Below are positions 4,559 to 6,753 of a stretch of DNA of 6,753 bases, one piece after another. The notes beneath the pieces are model-generated. The model was given only the letters and a program-made list of their open reading frames with translations, was not told the origin of the DNA and searched no databases. A program made the translations under genes and the position numbers. The DNA is from Bacillota bacterium (GTDB taxonomy: Bacteria; Bacillota; Clostridia; Lachnospirales; Lachnospiraceae). How positions within the stretch are numbered: the stretch's first letter is position 1; each line of letters begins with the position of its first letter. The stretch is from assembly GCA_023398855.1 (NCBI GenBank), contig JAEWRS010000467.1, forward strand, positions 1-6,753. The letters run 5' to 3'.

Positions 4559-6181
4559 TTATAATACGTCTTTTACATACTTGTGCAGAGTTTTCCTCAC
4601 TGCTCCGGGTCCCATAAGCATTTCAAAAAGCATGGTTTCAATCTTATCGGAAAGTCCGGCAGAAACCAAATCAGTTCCAAAAAGAACAGGATTTGACAAG
4701 ATTTCTTCAAGCCCTTCCTTTTCCTCTGGTTTTTCTCCCAGCTTAATTCCTTTTAACTGCTCCTTTAGCTCTGAAAGCATGGGATCACTGCTCACCTCCA
4801 TGAGATTGCCTTCGTCATCCACGCTCAGAAGATAACGGATCCAGCCGGCAATGGCCAGAGGAATAGCGGTCAGAGTCTGCACATCCAGCTGATCATCTGC
4901 AAGATAAGCCTTTATGGTTTCACCAAAGCGAATAGGGATCTTCTGGCTTGTATCCGTTGCAATTCTCTGAGGCGCATCAGGGATAAACGGATTAGGCAGA
5001 CGATATTCTATCACCTCTCTGATGAAGTCCTCGGGGCTTAAAATCCCCGGGTCAGTAACCACCGGCAGCCCCTCTTTATAACCAATTATCTCCACAAGCG
5101 ATTTTAAATCCCCATCTCTCATTTCTGCTGCAATGCTTTTATACCCCAGCAGGCAGCCAAATACCGCCAAAGCTGTGTGCAGGGGATTTAAACAGGTGGT
5201 GACTTTCATGCGTTCCGTGCGGTTTACCGTGTCTCTGTCTGTGAAATATACTCCTGCCTTTTCAAGCTTTGGCCTGCCGTTTGGAAAACAGTCTTCCACT
5301 ACCAGATACTGTGGGATCTCCGCATTGACAAAGGGTGCAATGTACGTGTTTTTGCTGGTAATGATGGGTGCCATGTCTTCTAAGCCTGCTTCTTCCAATG
5401 ACAGCTGCACCTCTTTTGCAGGCCGGGGCGTGATCTTATCGATCATGGACCAGGGGAAGGAAACCTTATTTTCATCACTGATCCAGGCCAGGAACCCTTC
5501 CGGCGCATAACCTTTTTCTGTCCAGGCTTTTGCAATGGAAACAATACTGTCTTTTAATTTCTCTCCGTTATGGCTGCAATTGTCCATGCTTACCAGTGCC
5601 AGGGGAAACCCGCCTGCAAGGTACCGTTTTAGGAGAAGGGCGGTTACCACACTCATGGCATGGCTGGCCTTTTCCGGACCGTCCTCCATGTCTTTTTCCA
5701 CCACAGGAAAAAACTCTCCCCGGAAGTTTTTCAAGGCATATCCTTTTTCCGTAATGGTAAAACTGACCATCTGAAGCGACTGTTTACCAAAAACTTCCGC
5801 CAGGTAACCGAAATCCAGTTCATTGCCCACATCAGCTTTTACGCCCCTAGCAACGCTGGCAATTACTTCCCGGTCCAAGGTTCCATCAGGTTTTAAGCTG
5901 ACCATCATGGTCATATTATCAAAGGGAGTGTATATTTTATCAATGATATCATAATCAAAGGTATCTGCCGCTATGATGCCGCTCTCCTCAAGGCCTTCTT
6001 CAAGAAGGCGCTGCTGCAGAACTGCAATAAATCCCCGGAAAATATTTCCTGCCCCAAAATGGATCCATCTGGGTGATTCCTCCGTGGCCTTTATCATATT
6101 CTTCCAGTCAAAGTCCGGCAGCTTTATGGAAGCCTTTTCCCAGGCCTCCCGGTTTGTTAAACAGGATTGATTCAGTTTCAT
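4559..6181 (-). CDS. uxuB: Fructuronate reductase (D-mannonate oxidoreductase)
   Basis: Interconverts D-fructuronate and D-mannonate with NADH/NAD+ in the cytoplasm, the step before UxuA in glucuronate breakdown. The 540-residue product belongs to the polyol-specific long-chain dehydrogenase family. It shows HFGAGNIFRG (41-50) for the dinucleotide, MDNCSHNGE (199-207), FPWSMIDKITPRP (241-253), and the active-site stretch MKVTTCLNPLH with Lys326, Asn332 and His335. Compared with the KxxxxNxxH spacing I recall for mannitol dehydrogenases and E. coli UxuB, there is one extra residue between Lys and Asn. The protein is also about 50 residues longer than E. coli UxuB, as in other Gram-positive members. 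The open frame extends 33 codons further upstream, but the ATG at 6181 has AGGAGG nine bases before it and upstream codons overlap uxuA. Thirteen bases separate it from uxuA, implying one operon. The related tagaturonate or mannitol substrates are less likely because of the uxuA neighbour. Confidence 0.92.
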   Translation of the reverse strand: MKLNQSCLTNREAWEKASIKLPDFDWKNMIKATEESPRWIHFGAGNIFRGFIAVLQQRLLEEGLEESGIIAADTFDYDIIDKIYTPFDNMTMMVSLKPDGTLDREVIASVARGVKADVGNELDFGYLAEVFGKQSLQMVSFTITEKGYALKNFRGEFFPVVEKDMEDGPEKASHAMSVVTALLLKRYLAGGFPLALVSMDNCSHNGEKLKDSIVSIAKAWTEKGYAPEGFLAWISDENKVSFPWSMIDKITPRPAKEVQLSLEEAGLEDMAPIITSKNTYIAPFVNAEIPQYLVVEDCFPNGRPKLEKAGVYFTDRDTVNRTERMKVTTCLNPLHTALAVFGCLLGYKSIAAEMRDGDLKSLVEIIGYKEGLPVVTDPGILSPEDFIREVIEYRLPNPFIPDAPQRIATDTSQKIPIRFGETIKAYLADDQLDVQTLTAIPLAIAGWIRYLLSVDDEGNLMEVSSDPMLSELKEQLKGIKLGEKPEEKEGLEEILSNPVLFGTDLVSAGLSDKIETMLFEMLMGPGAVRKTLHKYVKDVL

Positions 6182-6190
6182 AAATCCATG

Positions 6191-6196
6191 CCTCCT
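6191..6196 (-). promoter_or_regulatory. uxuB ribosome binding site overlapping the uxuA stop codon
   Basis: AGGAGG on the - strand shares two bases with the uxuA TAG stop (6195-6197) and lies nine bases before the uxuB ATG. The overlap fits translational coupling and fixes the uxuB start at 6181 over the longer open frame. Confidence 0.8.
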
Positions 6197-6753
6197 ATTT
6201 TTTATTTTTATGGATTTTATCAATAGCTTCCCAAAGACCCAGCAGATAATTCGCCCCAATGGCACGATCGTAAAGCCCATATCCCGGGCGGGCCTGTTCT
6301 CCCCAGATCATGCGGCCGTGGTCCGGCCGGATATATCCTTCAAAACCTGACTCATACAAAGCCTCCATAATGGCAAACATATCCAAATCCCCGCAGGAAG
6401 AAAGGTGGGCTGCTTCGTCAAAGTCCTTTTCCGAAATATGGCGCACATTCCTTATGTGGGCAAAATGGATTCGTTTCATACTTCCAAATTCCCCCATGAT
6501 GGCCGGAAGGTCATTGCTTAAATCACTTCCCAGGCTTCCCGTACACAAGGTGAGCCCATTATAGGGGCTATTGTTTAAAGCCAGAAAGGTCCTGATATTT
6601 TCTGCATTGGTAATGACTTTTGGCAGCCCATAAAGAGGCCAGGGCGGATCGTCCGGGTGAATCGCCATTTTTATATCATACTTTTCCGCATAGGGGATCA
6701 CTGCATCCAGGAAATATTTCATATTGTTCCAATATTGTTCCCGTGTCATGCTC
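6195..6753 (-). CDS. uxuA: Mannonate dehydratase, C-terminal part (cut by window edge)
   Basis: Dehydrates D-mannonate to 2-keto-3-deoxy-D-gluconate, directly after UxuB in hexuronate catabolism. Only about the last 185 residues are present; the frame runs off the right edge, so the Met at 6749 is internal and not a start. Visible family motifs are MAIHPDDPPWP, LTLCTGSLGSD, IHFAHIRN and GYIRPDHGR. The His of HPDDPP, the Cys of CTGS and the His of AHIRN are 38 and 67 residues apart in sequence, and the Asp of RPDHG is 112 after the first His. This agrees, apart from one residue, with the Mn2+ ligand spacing I recall for the Streptococcus suis enzyme (His199, Cys237, His266, Asp310). The C-terminus (GLYDRAIGANYLLGLWEAI) is typical and intact. 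It is the upstream gene of the uxuB operon; its promoter and start lie outside the window. Confidence 0.95.
   Translation of the reverse strand, partial: SMTREQYWNNMKYFLDAVIPYAEKYDIKMAIHPDDPPWPLYGLPKVITNAENIRTFLALNNSPYNGLTLCTGSLGSDLSNDLPAIMGEFGSMKRIHFAHIRNVRHISEKDFDEAAHLSSCGDLDMFAIMEALYESGFEGYIRPDHGRMIWGEQARPGYGLYDRAIGANYLLGLWEAIDKIHKNKK

Noticed and set aside
5133..5510. + strand open frame of 125 codons inside uxuB.
   Set aside because: Shadow of the uxuB coding sequence with low-complexity Ser/Arg/Pro-rich translation and no recognisable domain.
6182..6280. 33-codon N-terminal extension of uxuB.
   Set aside because: It overlaps the conserved uxuA C-terminus and lacks a ribosome binding site, whereas the ATG at 6181 has a perfect AGGAGG nine bases upstream.
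6747..6749. ATG near the right edge as a possible start of uxuA.
   Set aside because: The frame stays open to the window edge and the residues around it belong to the middle of mannonate dehydratase, so the gene simply continues outside.

Overview
The window reads as chromosomal DNA of an anaerobic Gram-positive bacterium of the Clostridia, most like a Lachnospiraceae/Clostridium-type genome. This is inferred from moderate-to-low GC, strong AGGAGG-type ribosome binding sites, AT-rich intergenic DNA with sigma-A-like promoters, a rubredoxin, a membrane pyrophosphatase of the Na+-pumping, K+-dependent type, and a long (540-residue) Firmicutes-style fructuronate reductase. No phage, insertion sequence, CRISPR array, tRNA or rRNA is visible. 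Species assignment is not possible from reading alone. Layout: the left half is on the + strand. A secreted N-acetylmuramoyl-L-alanine amidase (18-932) is followed by a strong terminator (1031-1065), an AT-rich intergenic stretch with an inverted repeat and a promoter, and then hppA, a membrane-bound ion-pumping pyrophosphatase (1243-3327). hppA runs head-on toward the right half, and the two are separated by a nested hairpin terminator (about 3417-3465) that can serve both strands. The right half is entirely on the - strand. Read in its own direction it holds the 3' part of uxuA (mannonate dehydratase, cut by the right edge), uxuB (fructuronate reductase), a terminator hairpin that also contains a promoter, an ArsC/Spx-family thioredoxin-fold protein, a KdgF-like cupin, and, from its own promoter, a 52-residue rubredoxin. 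How the genes work together: UxuB and UxuA catalyse consecutive steps of hexuronate breakdown (D-fructuronate to D-mannonate to 2-keto-3-deoxy-D-gluconate) and are translationally close-coupled, with the uxuB ribosome binding site overlapping the uxuA stop codon. The small cupin resembles KdgF, which linearises unsaturated uronates from pectin or alginate breakdown. If that holds, the - strand cluster would take in both saturated and unsaturated uronates, which meet at 2-keto-3-deoxygluconate. The ArsC-like protein and rubredoxin are redox-type proteins with no demonstrated link to that pathway. HppA would use pyrophosphate made by biosynthesis to export Na+. I see no convincing undescribed system here. 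The most useful second-look items are the promoter embedded in the uxuB terminator, the KdgF-like cupin beside uxuAB, the cation-specificity residues of HppA, and the inverted repeat just upstream of the hppA promoter.
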